A stretch of 54,675 nt of DNA from an uncultured Collinsella sp. (GTDB lineage Bacteria > Actinomycetota > Coriobacteriia > Coriobacteriales > Coriobacteriaceae), in NCBI GenBank assembly GCA_902496375.1, contig CABVAS010000001.1, forward strand, positions 1 to 54,675. Reading direction: 5' to 3'. Below are positions 7,920 through 15,320 of the stretch, piece after piece (positions within the stretch are counted from its first letter, which is position 1; each line of letters begins with the position of its first letter). The notes beneath the pieces are model-generated. The model was not told where the DNA came from. It saw only the letters and a list, made by a program, of their open reading frames with translations, and did no database searches. The translations under genes were made by a program, and so were the position numbers.

Positions 7920-8609
7920 TTAGATGGCCGAGTCTTTGGACAGCTCAAAATAGTCAGGATGTAAGGCGATAACCGGGCCCTGCTCCTCGGGCATCAGGTG
8001 CAGGTGTGTCTCGGCCAGATAGCTCGCCGTGTCGGTATCGCCCTTTTTAATGGCCTCGAGAATCCGGCGATGCTGCCGACGAATCGGCTCCCAATCCAGA
8101 TCCTGAGAGACCATACGCAACCAGTTGTATCGCTCAAAATGCGTATTGACGCTCTTCATCCAATCCCACAACATGTGGCGGCCGGCAATCTCAAAACACG
8201 TCTCATGGAACAGGTTGTCCAGATCGAAAAAGCGACGCGTTTCGCTATGGTCGAGCGACTCGGACTCGGCAAGAATCTGCTCGAGCCGATGCTTTTGCTC
8301 GGGCGTGGCGGCCGAACAGCATTTAATAAGCACGCTTCTCTCGAGCTTCTCACGCAAGAAGCAGGCGTTTTCGGCGTGTTCCATGCTGATCTTAGAGACG
8401 TAGGTGCCGCTTTTGGGGCGCGTTTCCACCAGCTCCTGCTCACGCAGGCGTACAAAGGACTCGCGAATGGGCGTGCGCCCGATTCCCGTCTCCTTTTCCA
8501 GACCAATCGCCGAAAGGCGCGTGCCGGGCTTGAGCTCGGCATAGATGATCTTGGAGCGCAATGCGTTATATGCCTGATCTTGCAAGCTCTGATAATGCTG
8601 CTGTTCCAT
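7920..8609 (-). CDS. GntR/FadR-type regulator with FCD domain
   Basis: Regulator of 229 aa. A winged helix-turn-helix spans about residues 5-75 (YNALRSKIIYAELKPGTRL, IGRTPIRESFVRL). An all-helical FCD ligand-binding domain covers about 90-215, with the usual metal-ligand residues seen as Asp (FDLDNLFHETCFE) and His (ETHLHLM). FCD regulators of this type (UxuR, ExuR, KdgR relatives) commonly control uronate catabolism, which suits the location. The start MEQQHYQS has a GAGGG site; a longer in-frame form would enter repeat R2. The gene is bracketed by repeats R1 and R2. Confidence 0.85.
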   Translation of the reverse strand: MEQQHYQSLQDQAYNALRSKIIYAELKPGTRLSAIGLEKETGIGRTPIRESFVRLREQELVETRPKSGTYVSKISMEHAENACFLREKLERSVLIKCCSAATPEQKHRLEQILAESESLDHSETRRFFDLDNLFHETCFEIAGRHMLWDWMKSVNTHFERYNWLRMVSQDLDWEPIRRQHRRILEAIKKGDTDTASYLAETHLHLMPEEQGPVIALHPDYFELSKDSAI

Positions 8610-8681
8610 AAAGCCCTCGGATAAGTCCTCAGTTAGTCGAATACCACCATGCAATACTATCGCATCCCCCGCCCCCTCATA

Positions 8682-8748
8682 AGTTGCGGTGGAATAGTTC
8701 CTGTTCAAGGCCTTCAGCAGCAAAAACAGGAACTATTCCACCGCAACT
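8682..8748. repeat. 67-bp palindromic repeat, copy R2
   Basis: A perfect 24-bp inverted repeat (8682-8705 with 8725-8748) with 19-base spacer, upstream of the GntR gene. Its inner arms differ from other copies but still pair, so pairing rather than sequence is conserved there. Confidence 0.8.
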
Positions 8749-8772
8749 ACAGCCAACGAGTTGTTGCGATTA

Positions 8773-8786
8773 GGTGAACGTTCACC
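8773..8786 (+). promoter_or_regulatory. Operator GGTGAACGTTCACC upstream of the membrane-protein gene
   Basis: A perfect 14-bp palindrome identical to the two operators before uxaC (54064 and 54102). It lies about 40 bases upstream of the -10 box. This places the gene at 9096 in the galacturonate regulon as well as the KDG regulon. Confidence 0.7.
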
Positions 8787-8803
8787 TTTTTATTGTTTTT
8801 CTC

Positions 8804-8831
8804 TTCGCGAATAAAATCCCGTGCGTATACT
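8804..8831 (+). promoter_or_regulatory. Probable promoter of the membrane-protein gene
   Basis: TATACT at 8826-8831 with a weak TTCGCG -35 at 8804-8809. The spacing from the -10 box to the operator at 8842 matches the kdgK promoter. The region 8610-9095 has no gene; it holds repeat R2, two operators, this promoter, the hairpin and the structured element. Confidence 0.45.
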
Positions 8832-8841
8832 TAGGCTCAAA

Positions 8842-8855
8842 CGAAACCGATTTCG
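8842..8855 (+). promoter_or_regulatory. LacI-type operator CGAAACCGATTTCG, second site
   Basis: Identical to 5418-5431 and placed at the same distance from a TATACT box. It indicates co-regulation of kdgK and the 9096 gene by the LacI protein encoded at 4292-5314 (inference). Confidence 0.7.
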
Positions 8856-8859
8856 TTGA

Positions 8860-8917
8860 GCGTGGGCAATAGGATGCTAAGACGCACCCTACCATCTTGG
8901 CATCTTATCGCCCACGC
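8860..8917 (+). ncRNA. Conserved 58-nt leader hairpin, copy 2
   Basis: Arms 8860-8877 and 8900-8917 pair at 16 of 18 positions plus one G-U, around a 22-nt loop sharing ACCCTAC and a closing AAGA/TCTT with copy 1. Stem sequence differs from copy 1, so conserved pairing with changed bases supports an RNA fold. It directly precedes the second structured element. Confidence 0.6.
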
Positions 8918-8938
8918 AATGCCATTTGCTTTCTTCCC

Positions 8939-9061
8939 GTCTCGTTGGACCTTTAGTCCCATTCCGGCACAGCGAGACACTTCCTAGACGACTGACCGTG
9001 GGGCCGGCTTTTCTGCTTTTGCAGCAGTGCCCCGATAACCCTCTTTTGCCGGCCCGGGTCA
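8939..9061 (+). ncRNA. Candidate structured RNA (riboswitch-like), copy 2, upstream of membrane protein
   Basis: Same architecture as 6654-6787 with changed helices: GTCTCG 8939-8944 with CGAGAC 8973-8978; TGACC 8993-8997 with GGTCA 9057-9061; GGGCCGGC 9001-9008 with GCCGGCCC 9048-9055; CTGC 9013-9016 with GCAG 9021-9024. Conserved blocks are TTAGTCCCATTCCGG 8953-8967, ACGACTG 8988-8994 and AGCAGTGCCCCGATAACC ending at 9040. A run of five T follows the closing helix, so the closing stem could act as a terminator. Confidence 0.7.
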
Positions 9062-9095
9062 GCTTTTTCACACAACCGAAAGGACGGGTAGCAAC

Positions 9096-9776
9096 ATGCG
9101 ACCGCTCATCATCATGCATGGCGAGAACATCGACTGGTGCCATACCGTCATCAGAATGCTGATGTATCTGGTGGGCGTTGCAGTACTGGCACTCGGTATG
9201 AGTCTCCAGACGGCATCCGGCCTGGGCGTCGCCGCGCTCACGTGCTTTGCCACAACCCTATCCATGCTCACTGGCGAGACGCTCGGCTTTTGGATCACCG
9301 CAACCTACGTCGCCTACATCGTGGCGCAATTAGCCATCTTGCGAAGCGAGTTCCAGCCGCGCATCCTGCTCGAGTTGTTCTTCTCAACGCTGATTGGCGG
9401 CTTGACCGACCTCTTCATGGCGGTCAACCCACTGCATCCCACGGCACTCCCCACACAGATTGCGACCATGCTGCTCTCCCTCGCTGTCACCGCATTTGGC
9501 GTAAGTCTCGTCGTCAACATGGGCGTTGTCCCCAACGCGCCCGACGGCTTGGTGCAAGTCATTGCCGAAAAGCTTAAACGCCGCTTTGGTGACGTAAAAG
9601 TCGTGTTTGACTGCTCACATGTCGCCGCCTCGCTCGCGTTGTCGCTGATCTTTATGTACAACCTGGGCGGCTTTGGCGTCACGACCGCCATCTCGGCACT
9701 GTTCCTGGGCCATGTCATCAACGTCGCCAACAAGCTGTTCGCCCAGCGCTTTATCCGCGCGGCATTTGGAAAATAG
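9096..9776 (+). CDS. YczE/YyaS-type multi-pass membrane protein
   Basis: Integral membrane protein of 226 aa with about five to six hydrophobic segments: residues about 18-38, 46-64, 68-84, 90-108, 120-142 and 180-210. A charged cytoplasmic loop (EKLKRRFGDVKVVFD) precedes the last segments. It resembles the poorly characterised YczE/YitT-related family. Two operators and two RNA-like elements shared with kdgK and eda precede it, so the sequence ties it to KDG or uronate metabolism. A role in moving a sugar acid across the membrane is a reasonable inference but is not shown by motifs. The start follows CGAAAGGA at 11-base spacing. Confidence 0.75.
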   Translation: MRPLIIMHGENIDWCHTVIRMLMYLVGVAVLALGMSLQTASGLGVAALTCFATTLSMLTGETLGFWITATYVAYIVAQLAILRSEFQPRILLELFFSTLIGGLTDLFMAVNPLHPTALPTQIATMLLSLAVTAFGVSLVVNMGVVPNAPDGLVQVIAEKLKRRFGDVKVVFDCSHVAASLALSLIFMYNLGGFGVTTAISALFLGHVINVANKLFAQRFIRAAFGK

Positions 9777-9807
9777 CACCACCGCAAAACCCGCGAGTAG
9801 CGCTTAC

Positions 9808-9867
9808 TTTGCTATATCTCACTATACTTTGCTATATCTTGCTATACTTTGCTATATCTTGCTATAT
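9808..9867 (+). repeat. Three tandem 20-bp iteron-like repeats
   Basis: TTTGCTATATCTTGCTATAC repeats three times head to tail (9808-9827, 9828-9847, 9848-9867), with a few changes in the first and last copy. The array ends 20 bases before the ATPase start. Each unit contains TATACT or TATATC, so it could hold promoter elements, protein-binding sites, or both. Confidence 0.85.
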
Positions 9868-9887
9868 CTTGAGCAAAGGTGGCTCAC

Positions 9888-10979
9888 ATGCAAACAAACC
9901 CTTTTAAGCCCACAGCAGGTAAAACACCCCCCACGATTATCGGCCGCGAAGATGTACTCGAAGAATTCAGTGAAGGCCTCACCAACGGGCCTGGTGCCCC
10001 TGGGCGCCTAATGCGCATAGCCGGCGTCCGTGGAACGGGCAAGACGGTCCTCCTTGACGAGTGCTCACGTTTGGCGCAAAGCCGTGGCTGGACGGTCATA
10101 AAAGAGGTCGCAACCGAGGGACTTTGCCAGCGCATTCTCGAACAGCTGCAGCCCAAATTCCAGGCCAAACACGCCAGATTTGAGCCCACCGTAGCTGGCA
10201 TATCCATCGGCAGCATAGATATTGAGCGAATCGGCCCATCGCTACGCGACGCCATGAGACAGACAATATCCAAGAATGGAAATGGCCTGCTCATCACTCT
10301 CGACGAGGTTCAAGACGCAGAGCTCGATGAGGTCCGAACGCTCTCCATTGCGATTCAGCAGGTTATCGGCGAAGACCTTGATATCGCCTTTGTTTTTGCT
10401 GGGCTGCCTTCGATGATTGAAAGCATCATCAACGGAAAGACACTTACGTTTTTGCGCCGTGCCCTCCCCTTTGATCTGAAGGCTGTGGCAGTAACCGAAG
10501 TGTCGTACTCCCTCGAAGAAACCATTGAAGCGTCTGGCATGGAGCTGCAACCAGGTATTGCCGGCCAACTTGCCGAGGCAACGCAAGGCTACCCCTTTAT
10601 GATTCAGCTCGTTGGATATTACGCATGGCAACTGGCACGACGCGCCCATACAACTGTAATTGGAGAGGAAGAGGCAAAGCGAGGCATCGCAACAGCACGC
10701 GAACGCTTCTGCGCAATGGTGATTGAGCCCGCGCTGCAGCGCATTCCGCCCACGTGCATCGCTTATCTGCTGAGCATGGCGTCCTTAGGGCAGACGAGTT
10801 CGACCAGCATGGTTGCCGATGACTTAAACAAGACACCTCAACAGGTAAGTTCCATCCGCAGTCGTCTGCTGAGAGAGTCGATCATTGAGGCGCCCTCGTA
10901 CGGCAAGGTCTCATTTGCCATCCCCTACATGCGCGACTACCTCAACGAACACAAAGCCGAACTGGAAGTTGAGCTGTAG
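9888..10979 (+). CDS. AAA-type ATPase of the archaeal/Orc1-like STAND class with C-terminal winged helix
   Basis: Protein of 363 aa. Walker A is GVRGTGKT (residues 46-53) and Walker B is LLITLDEVQD. A sensor-like FVFAGLPS follows, and the C-terminus (about 300-355, SMVADDLNKTPQQVSSIRSRLLRESII) looks like a winged helix. This layout matches bacterial homologues of archaeal ATPases whose function is unknown, often in accessory regions. The ATG at 9888 has AAGGTGG upstream; a GTG at 9879 is the alternative. Iteron-like repeats precede it and dyads follow it, and no partner gene is adjacent. Codon usage is less biased than in the uronate genes, hinting at separate origin. Confidence 0.75.
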   Translation: MQTNPFKPTAGKTPPTIIGREDVLEEFSEGLTNGPGAPGRLMRIAGVRGTGKTVLLDECSRLAQSRGWTVIKEVATEGLCQRILEQLQPKFQAKHARFEPTVAGISIGSIDIERIGPSLRDAMRQTISKNGNGLLITLDEVQDAELDEVRTLSIAIQQVIGEDLDIAFVFAGLPSMIESIINGKTLTFLRRALPFDLKAVAVTEVSYSLEETIEASGMELQPGIAGQLAEATQGYPFMIQLVGYYAWQLARRAHTTVIGEEEAKRGIATARERFCAMVIEPALQRIPPTCIAYLLSMASLGQTSSTSMVADDLNKTPQQVSSIRSRLLRESIIEAPSYGKVSFAIPYMRDYLNEHKAELEVEL

Positions 10980-10997
10980 AAGCGGCAACTGCTCTGC

Positions 10998-11052
10998 AAG
11001 ACGAAAACCGTTTGCGTACGGTTCTAAACAAGACGCAAACGGTTTTCGTCTT
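10998..11052 (+). terminator. Perfect 20-bp inverted repeat after the ATPase gene
   Basis: Bases 10998-11017 are the exact reverse complement of 11033-11052 with a 15-base loop, 18 bases after the stop codon. Further AGACGNAA motifs follow to about 11152. It is probably a terminator, although the repeated motif may also bind a protein. The gap 10980-11249 holds this dyad and the hairpin at 11155 only. Confidence 0.55.
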
Positions 11053-11154
11053 GATTTGCGTCCGGAAATAAGACGTAAATTGCGTTTTCGTACGTTTTTG
11101 CTCCAGACGCAACGCGCTTTCGTCCGACGATACGTCTGCGATCCAGACGAAAAG

Positions 11155-11184
11155 AGCCCCGAGCTCGTATGAACTCGGGGGCTT
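11155..11184. terminator. GC-rich hairpin between ATPase and the gntR remnant
   Basis: AGCCCCGAG pairs with CTCGGGGGCT with one bulged G. It ends in CTTC on the plus strand and could be a terminator remnant. Confidence 0.45.
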
Positions 11185-11249
11185 CTGCCACGCATCTATG
11201 AGAGGAGAAATTCGATGCGTACGGGCGCTACTCCATGTAGCCACCCTGG

Positions 11250-11477
11250 GATGGCGGCAACCTCGTCGTCCCCCGCCTGATGGACGCGCTCAAGGCATCC
11301 GTCCCCCTCTTTATCAACGTAACCGGCAAAATGTTCGTCGAGGAGACCATCCGCACGCACCGTGGCGTGGCCGACGCCATTGAGGCACGAAACCTCACCG
11401 CCGCGCACGACGCCATGTATCTGCACCTGGTCTACAACCGCAACATGATCGCGGAAGGCGCACAGGCGCAGTCGTGA
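11250..11477 (+). pseudogene. Truncated GntR/FadR FCD-domain remnant
   Basis: The frame reads DGGNLVVPRLMDALKAS and continues to TIRTHRGVADAIEARNLTAAH and MYLHLVYNR. That is the last helices of an FCD ligand-binding domain, with the typical R-x-H-x2-V-x2-AI-x3-(D/N) end motif. An in-frame stop lies at 11238 and no winged helix is found upstream, so only about 75 C-terminal residues survive. The ATPase gene and its repeats occupy the place where the rest would be, which suggests truncation by insertion or deletion. Confidence 0.65.
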
Positions 11478-11495
11478 CAAAAGCGCGTGTCGCCC

Positions 11496-13208
11496 TTATT
11501 CGATAACGGCAACACGCGTCGCGAGTTTATTGATTCCTGCATTAATGACGTACTTTACGGCGGGAATCACCGTCTTGCCGCACTCGATATTCGTGTTCGC
11601 CTCAGGACGGAGCAAAACACGCTCACCCTCCACGTGCCCAACAGCCTCAACGCGGCATACTTTATCGGTATCCTCCAACGTCACCCAATGGTAGTCGCCC
11701 GGCACGGCAAAGCCCGCATCGAATGCAACGCAATCAATCGCGCTCGTAACAATATGGCTACGAAGCTGTCCGTTCGCAAGAGGAATGATATCGGTTACCA
11801 CATCGATACCCGGACACGGGCTCCAGCGCGTCCGTACAGCACATTTCCCGTCGTCGAGCGTTACGATCTCGCTTTTGTCCACGCCGTCACGAACAAACAC
11901 GCGCCCACCGACAACGAACGAAAGCACGCTATCAGGCGCAGCCTCTTCGAGGGTGCGTTGGGAGCGTGCCACGCTGAAGCCGAAGCGGCTCGAATAGGCG
12001 AACTTGCTGTACTTGTTGTCCGACTGGGCAAAGGGATGTCCCGGTACGCGGCCGCTCGGATACAGCACGACCTCGCCCCCGGTATCGCACGCCACAAGTC
12101 CGGTACCACCCAGAGCGGAGACAACACCGTCGTGGACAGGCATCGTTCCCGAGGCCGGCAGGGTCCAAAATGAATCGTCCTCGGGCAACGCCAGACACGC
12201 GAAGGCCATAAGGCACCAATAAGGAGAACCGGCGGCGTTGTAACTCTCGCACATATGCTGGTTGGGATAGCGGTAGCCCACCGTCACGACCCCACCGTTA
12301 TCGCAGATACGCGTCCGATTCCACGCCTCGAAGTTCCGCACGATCAGACCCTTGAGGCAGGCGGTATCAAAGCCCTCGCCCAAGTTAACGCCGGCGGCGA
12401 CTGCGATGGACCAGAAACCCGCCTGCGCGAAGCGGTACGTCATGGAACGACCATACGGCACGCCCTCGCCACGCGCCGAGAATAGCTTGACGTAATCGGA
12501 AGCGAAAAGCTTAAGACGGTCGAGATATCCCGTCGCGCGGACGGTGTCTCTCAATCCGAACTTCCAGATATAGAGCACCGAGAAGAACTGGAACGTCATG
12601 GCATTGTAGTAGTCGGGCAGACCGGTAGGTCCGTCCTTATACCAGCCGTCACCTTGGTAGAAGCCTTCGAGCGTAGAGAGGTCCTCGAGCAGGAGTCGCT
12701 CGTCGTAGGGCATGCCGAGCTCGCGCAGGGCAAGGTTCACCAACGCCTGGAACCAAAGCCAGTTGCCCGCCGGACAGGTATGCTCGTTGATCTTTCCCAA
12801 CCATGCGGCGGCACGCACGCGCTGCCCCTCCGTCAACGGCTCCCAAAGCACGTCGGGAGCCAAAAGCAGCGCATAGGCGATGGCCGCCATCTCGACGAAC
12901 TTCTGGTCATGGTCGCGGCAATCGCCCCAGTACGCCTCGGACTGGGGGTCGGTTCCGGCAATCAACCCGTTGCAATAGGCATGCTCGAAAAACCCATCGG
13001 CGCTGCGCGATCCGCCCGCCCAAAACGGAGCGAGGCCCCAAAGAGTCCTCGCCCACGCCTCCATGGGAATAACCTCGTTTTCATACTGCGCCCCGCCGCC
13101 CGCGAGCTCGATCCGCGAACACGAAGCATCGAAGTGCTTTCGCAGCGGGTCGAGATAGCGCATGAGTAGAGCCTCGAAGTCTCGACGCGACTCCAGTGTC
13201 ATCGACAC
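11496..13208 (-). CDS. DUF2264 family protein (first paralogue)
   Basis: Cytoplasmic protein of 570 aa resembling DUF2264: an alpha/alpha-barrel-like N-terminal half (about 1-380, with WARTLWGLAPFWAGG, GNWLWFQALVNLALRELG, GDGWYKDG and SMTYRFAQAGFWS) and a beta-rich C-terminal part. The family's activity is not established to my knowledge, but members sit in loci for uronic-acid-containing glycans. It is the last gene of the PTS-GH88 operon, two bases after the beta-helix gene. The start is GTG at 13208, five bases after GGAGG; an ATG two codons later is possible. A related but diverged copy is at 22712-24526. Confidence 0.8.
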   Translation of the reverse strand: MSMTLESRRDFEALLMRYLDPLRKHFDASCSRIELAGGGAQYENEVIPMEAWARTLWGLAPFWAGGSRSADGFFEHAYCNGLIAGTDPQSEAYWGDCRDHDQKFVEMAAIAYALLLAPDVLWEPLTEGQRVRAAAWLGKINEHTCPAGNWLWFQALVNLALRELGMPYDERLLLEDLSTLEGFYQGDGWYKDGPTGLPDYYNAMTFQFFSVLYIWKFGLRDTVRATGYLDRLKLFASDYVKLFSARGEGVPYGRSMTYRFAQAGFWSIAVAAGVNLGEGFDTACLKGLIVRNFEAWNRTRICDNGGVVTVGYRYPNQHMCESYNAAGSPYWCLMAFACLALPEDDSFWTLPASGTMPVHDGVVSALGGTGLVACDTGGEVVLYPSGRVPGHPFAQSDNKYSKFAYSSRFGFSVARSQRTLEEAAPDSVLSFVVGGRVFVRDGVDKSEIVTLDDGKCAVRTRWSPCPGIDVVTDIIPLANGQLRSHIVTSAIDCVAFDAGFAVPGDYHWVTLEDTDKVCRVEAVGHVEGERVLLRPEANTNIECGKTVIPAVKYVINAGINKLATRVAVIE

Positions 13209-13210
13209 CG

Positions 13211-14434
13211 CTACCTCCTCTGGAGCACCTCGGCCACAACCTCGGACTGCTCGACGACGCGCTGTCCACGAAACTGCTCGCCGGAAGCGCAGGTGTAGTC
13301 GACGTTCTCCTCAACCAGCACGTCACTATCGCCCATCTGCACGAATGGCTTTCCAGCGCTCTCCGTATCGGGCGTGTACTCGATGGCGCAATCGCGCAGC
13401 TCAAGCGTCATCGGCAGGGTATCGGAGCCCTTGCAGAACGACGTCATGCTCGCACCGGTCACCTTGCAGTCTTGGAAATGCAGGTCCAGCAGCGGGACCT
13501 CGGTCATGTAGCCGCGCTCGCTACCGAAATCGTAGTTGACCAAGCGTCCGGGATTCTCAAACGTGCAGCCCGCGATGCGCCAGTTGCAAGCGGCGCCACG
13601 GTAGACATCTCCGCTGGGTGAATAGTACTTCACGGCAGCGTGCATGTGGAACTTACCGTCCAGGATGTGAGGGTACTCGCCGGGACCCACGAAGCGACAC
13701 TTGTTTACCAGCAGGTTCTGGCAACCCAGACGGATGGCGTTGCAGGCGGTGTTGAGCAGGCAGTCCTCGACGACAACGTTACGTGCATCGAAACCGGCGA
13801 CGCAGTCATCGCCCGTCTTGAGCGTGCAAGAGCGGATGGTCACGTTGTCGCAGTGATGGATGTTGAAGCCGTCGTGGCCGCCCAGGATGCTCACATTCTC
13901 GGCAAGGAGATTGGTGCACGAATCCATCTGGTGGCTCCAGTTGGCGCTGTGCTCAAACGTGTAGCCCTTGAGCGTCACGTTCTGGCAGCGGCAGATGCGG
14001 ATGCCCATGGCGCCACGGAATCCCTCCTCGCCGGCGGGGTCGGTGCAGTCGACACCGTCGAACGAGCTGTCTGGCTCGCCGGTGATCGCGACGTTCTTGG
14101 CATCGGCAATCGTGAGCAGGGCACGCGTGTAATGCGGCGGAAGGCGCTGGATGCGTACGATCTCGGGGTCGGTCGCGTAGCGGAGCGTGGTGGGAATGTC
14201 CCAGTCGGTGTAGTCCGCGATGTCTTCGGACCCCTGGATCTTGGCACCGGACTCAAGATGGAGCTCGGTGTCGCCGTACATGCGGATGGAGCCGACGCGA
14301 TAGGTGCCGGCTGGAACGACGACACGCGCACCTTGCGCGCCGCGCGCCTGGTCGAGTACCGCCTGGAACTCAGCGGTTACCAGACCCTCGGCCTGGGCAA
14401 GCTCCGCGGGAACATGGAGGATAGTGAGAGACAT
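13211..14434 (-). CDS. GH28-like right-handed beta-helix protein
   Basis: Protein of 407 aa composed of parallel beta-helix turns (VTLKGYTFEHSANW, NVTIRSCTLKTGDDCV, NLLVNKCRF). It keeps the GH28-like Asp positions GHDG (Asp188) and GDD (Asp209, Asp210). The canonical GHG is replaced by CNAIRLG, and the usual RIK segment is not obvious. It may be a divergent polygalacturonase or a different uronidase; substrate is unknown. There is no signal peptide. It sits 18 bases after the discoidin-like gene in the operon. Confidence 0.75.
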   Translation of the reverse strand: MSLTILHVPAELAQAEGLVTAEFQAVLDQARGAQGARVVVPAGTYRVGSIRMYGDTELHLESGAKIQGSEDIADYTDWDIPTTLRYATDPEIVRIQRLPPHYTRALLTIADAKNVAITGEPDSSFDGVDCTDPAGEEGFRGAMGIRICRCQNVTLKGYTFEHSANWSHQMDSCTNLLAENVSILGGHDGFNIHHCDNVTIRSCTLKTGDDCVAGFDARNVVVEDCLLNTACNAIRLGCQNLLVNKCRFVGPGEYPHILDGKFHMHAAVKYYSPSGDVYRGAACNWRIAGCTFENPGRLVNYDFGSERGYMTEVPLLDLHFQDCKVTGASMTSFCKGSDTLPMTLELRDCAIEYTPDTESAGKPFVQMGDSDVLVEENVDYTCASGEQFRGQRVVEQSEVVAEVLQRR

Positions 14435-14452
14435 GGGTTTCCTTTCTTTGTC

Positions 14453-15310
14453 TTAGGCGTCCGTACCCTCTTGCGGGGCGACGCCGGAAAAGCGGTCATT
14501 CGGGCCTCCGTTTTGTGCCGTCTCACCCCGGCGACCCCAGACCTCGATCTGGCTCAAGCCGGGAAAACCGTCCTCATCGCGTTTGACCAGCTGCCCGATC
14601 TTGACCCAGGAAAGGCGCCTGCCGCCCAGATCGAACGCCTGACGCTCCCCCGTCTTCTCGAGCGAAAGGTCGAGCACCGACCCATCCGAAAGCTCGAGCT
14701 TCGCGGATTCCCAACACGTGTCGTGCGGAAAATCGGCACGTAGATACAGCCGCAGCTCATCGGCTACGACCTTCTCGCCAAAGTCGATTTTGAGCCAGGC
14801 GTCGGCGCGGCCGGCGACGCCCCACGACTCATGCGGCCAGCTGCCATGACTCGAGGTCTCGATCACGCCGTCGATGGCATTGCGAGCGATAAACTGGGGG
14901 TTATCCATGGGGATGTTCGACGTCGCATGGGGATAGATGCCCTGTGCGCCCTCGTAATCGCATGAATTGCGTGAGAGGCACCGCCAGGCACCCGCCTCGC
15001 GAGTATCCTCGATGCGCGCATAGGCATAGTGACGTTCATCCTCAAACGCCCATCCCTTGCCATACGCCTTCTGGCCCTCGCCGAGCGGGATGGGAAACTC
15101 AAACGTGTCCCGCTCCATCAACACGTGGCTCTCGACGAGCGCGGCATCGAGTTTGAGCACCAGATGCACCGGTGCCTCATCGCAATGGATGACAAGCTTG
15201 TCGCCCGGCTCGTATGCCCCGCGCCAAGAAAGCGTCACCTCGTCTTTGCACTCGGTGGAATAGACGGTCTCCCCCGTCTCGCGCACGACACTCAGGGAAA
15301 GCATAGCCAT
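14453..15310 (-). CDS. Discoidin (F5/8 type C)-like carbohydrate-associated protein
   Basis: Protein of 285 aa without signal peptide. The C-terminal half (about 115-265: NPQFIARNAIDG, SWPHESWGVAGRADAWLKIDFGEKVVADELRLYLR) has the galactose-binding, F5/8 type C jelly-roll pattern. The N-terminal half is beta-rich and not recognised. No catalytic motif is evident, so it may be a binding module working with the adjacent enzymes. The start MAMLSLSV has AGGGG upstream; ten bases separate it from the GH43 stop. Confidence 0.65.
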   Translation of the reverse strand: MAMLSLSVVRETGETVYSTECKDEVTLSWRGAYEPGDKLVIHCDEAPVHLVLKLDAALVESHVLMERDTFEFPIPLGEGQKAYGKGWAFEDERHYAYARIEDTREAGAWRCLSRNSCDYEGAQGIYPHATSNIPMDNPQFIARNAIDGVIETSSHGSWPHESWGVAGRADAWLKIDFGEKVVADELRLYLRADFPHDTCWESAKLELSDGSVLDLSLEKTGERQAFDLGGRRLSWVKIGQLVKRDEDGFPGLSQIEVWGRRGETAQNGGPNDRFSGVAPQEGTDA

Positions 15311-15320
15311 ACAGAACCCC

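Noticed and set aside
9808..9867. Plasmid replication origin
   Set aside because: Iteron-like repeats are present, but there is no Rep protein family match, no DnaA boxes seen, and the surroundings are chromosomal metabolic genes.
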